64,000 bases of DNA. It comes from Tanytarsus gracilentus. Taxonomy: Eukaryota > Arthropoda > Insecta > Diptera > Chironomidae. The notes under the pieces are model-generated. The model searched no databases and had not been told where the DNA came from. It saw only the letters and a list, made by a program, of their open reading frames with translations. The translations under genes and the position numbers were made by a program. The stretch covers positions 2,294,001 through 2,358,000 of the forward strand of contig JAXRKN010000043.1 in assembly GCA_038502055.1 (NCBI GenBank), given 5' to 3'. This document shows, in pieces, positions 63,714 through 64,000 of the stretch (the stretch's first letter is position 1; each line of letters starts with the position of its first letter).

Positions 63714-64000
63714 CTCAAGCATTAATTTCCACTCGATGTGAAAGAATTCATTGTGAAATGAGATATTTCGATATTGCACTTCGAGGAGAAAAGTTTTGAG
63801 CACATCCTCGGGAGCTTTAAACTTCTCCGTTTTCAGTATATAGCCGACAATGACTGGTGTCAGTCGAGCGCATTTAAGGGTTGTTTCAGCTGAATAAAGA
63901 CCAAGTGATAGAAGAAAGGTTGTTGTTATAATCCATCCCGAGTTTATGCCGATCGCCAAAATGATGTCGGACGAGTTGAGTATAAGCTCACGAATTACGC
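63714..64000 (-). CDS. Gustatory-receptor-like protein, internal/near-C-terminal exon (partial)
   Basis: The frame is open from the window edge to a GTGAGT donor at 63713. It encodes about 95 residues: VIRELILNSSDIILAIGI, then a long hydrophobic segment (WIITTTFLLSLGL), then KCARLTPVIVGYIL, and finally FLLEVQYRNISFHNEFFHI with WKLML. The last block matches the insect chemoreceptor (Gr) pattern in which 'FxxQLxxxxxxFxAxGFFxID' precedes the final membrane segment. Those proteins are seven-pass taste-receptor channels. The expected last exon with the TYxxxxxQF motif could not be placed with confidence; a weak candidate after the AG at 63592 (PTMYLSTLVR) was considered. The 5' part lies beyond the window. 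Confidence 0.6.

Noticed and set aside
1..64000. CRISPR arrays, operons, bacterial promoters or phage genes
   Set aside because: The window is clearly eukaryotic with spliced genes; the tandem arrays lack the repeat-spacer pattern of CRISPR.

Overview
The window looks like AT-rich nuclear DNA of an insect, most likely a fly, and perhaps a nematoceran midge or gnat. The reasons are short introns (often 45-70 bp) with GT-AG boundaries, insect-type gene families, and many small non-autonomous transposons. The species cannot be named from the sequence. All genes were assembled by hand from exon phase and family similarity. Every complete model gives a total length divisible by three and ends in a stop, which supports the boundaries.

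Layout. 1-8580 holds no gene I can support. 8581-13044 carries two tandem plus-strand paralogs of the pancreatic-lipase/phospholipase A1-like family, both secreted. 15412-24304 is a plus-strand type II membrane protein of glycoside hydrolase family 31 (MYORG/NET37-like). It has up to three alternative first exons, and a small four-pass membrane protein is nested antisense in its first intron. 24912-29352 is a divergently transcribed pair of paralogous class A peptide-type GPCRs, with a repeat element between their starts. 29811-38184 (minus strand) is a 13-exon secreted ADAMTS metalloprotease of 996 residues. Its introns hold a tandem-repeat element and a 1.88 kb foldback element. 49264-51539 is a tandem array of three small four-pass membrane proteins. 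51540-63713 is a 12 kb gene-poor stretch with a few MITEs. The right edge (63714-64000, minus) carries the near-C-terminal exon of a gustatory-receptor-like protein.

The most unusual feature is a repeat family present three times (26866-27740, 33526-34546, 43337-44214). The copies share both ends and a common 3' block, but each carries a different, unrelated internal minisatellite (about 17 bp, 129 bp and 19 bp units). One copy sits inside an older TA-flanked inverted-repeat element. Other points of note are a GH31 protein whose catalytic motif appears lost, a GPCR pair in which the TM6 toggle tryptophan is arginine, a GC-AG intron and a 12-nt microexon in the lipase pair, and a recurring tRNA B-box-like motif that may mark a SINE family.
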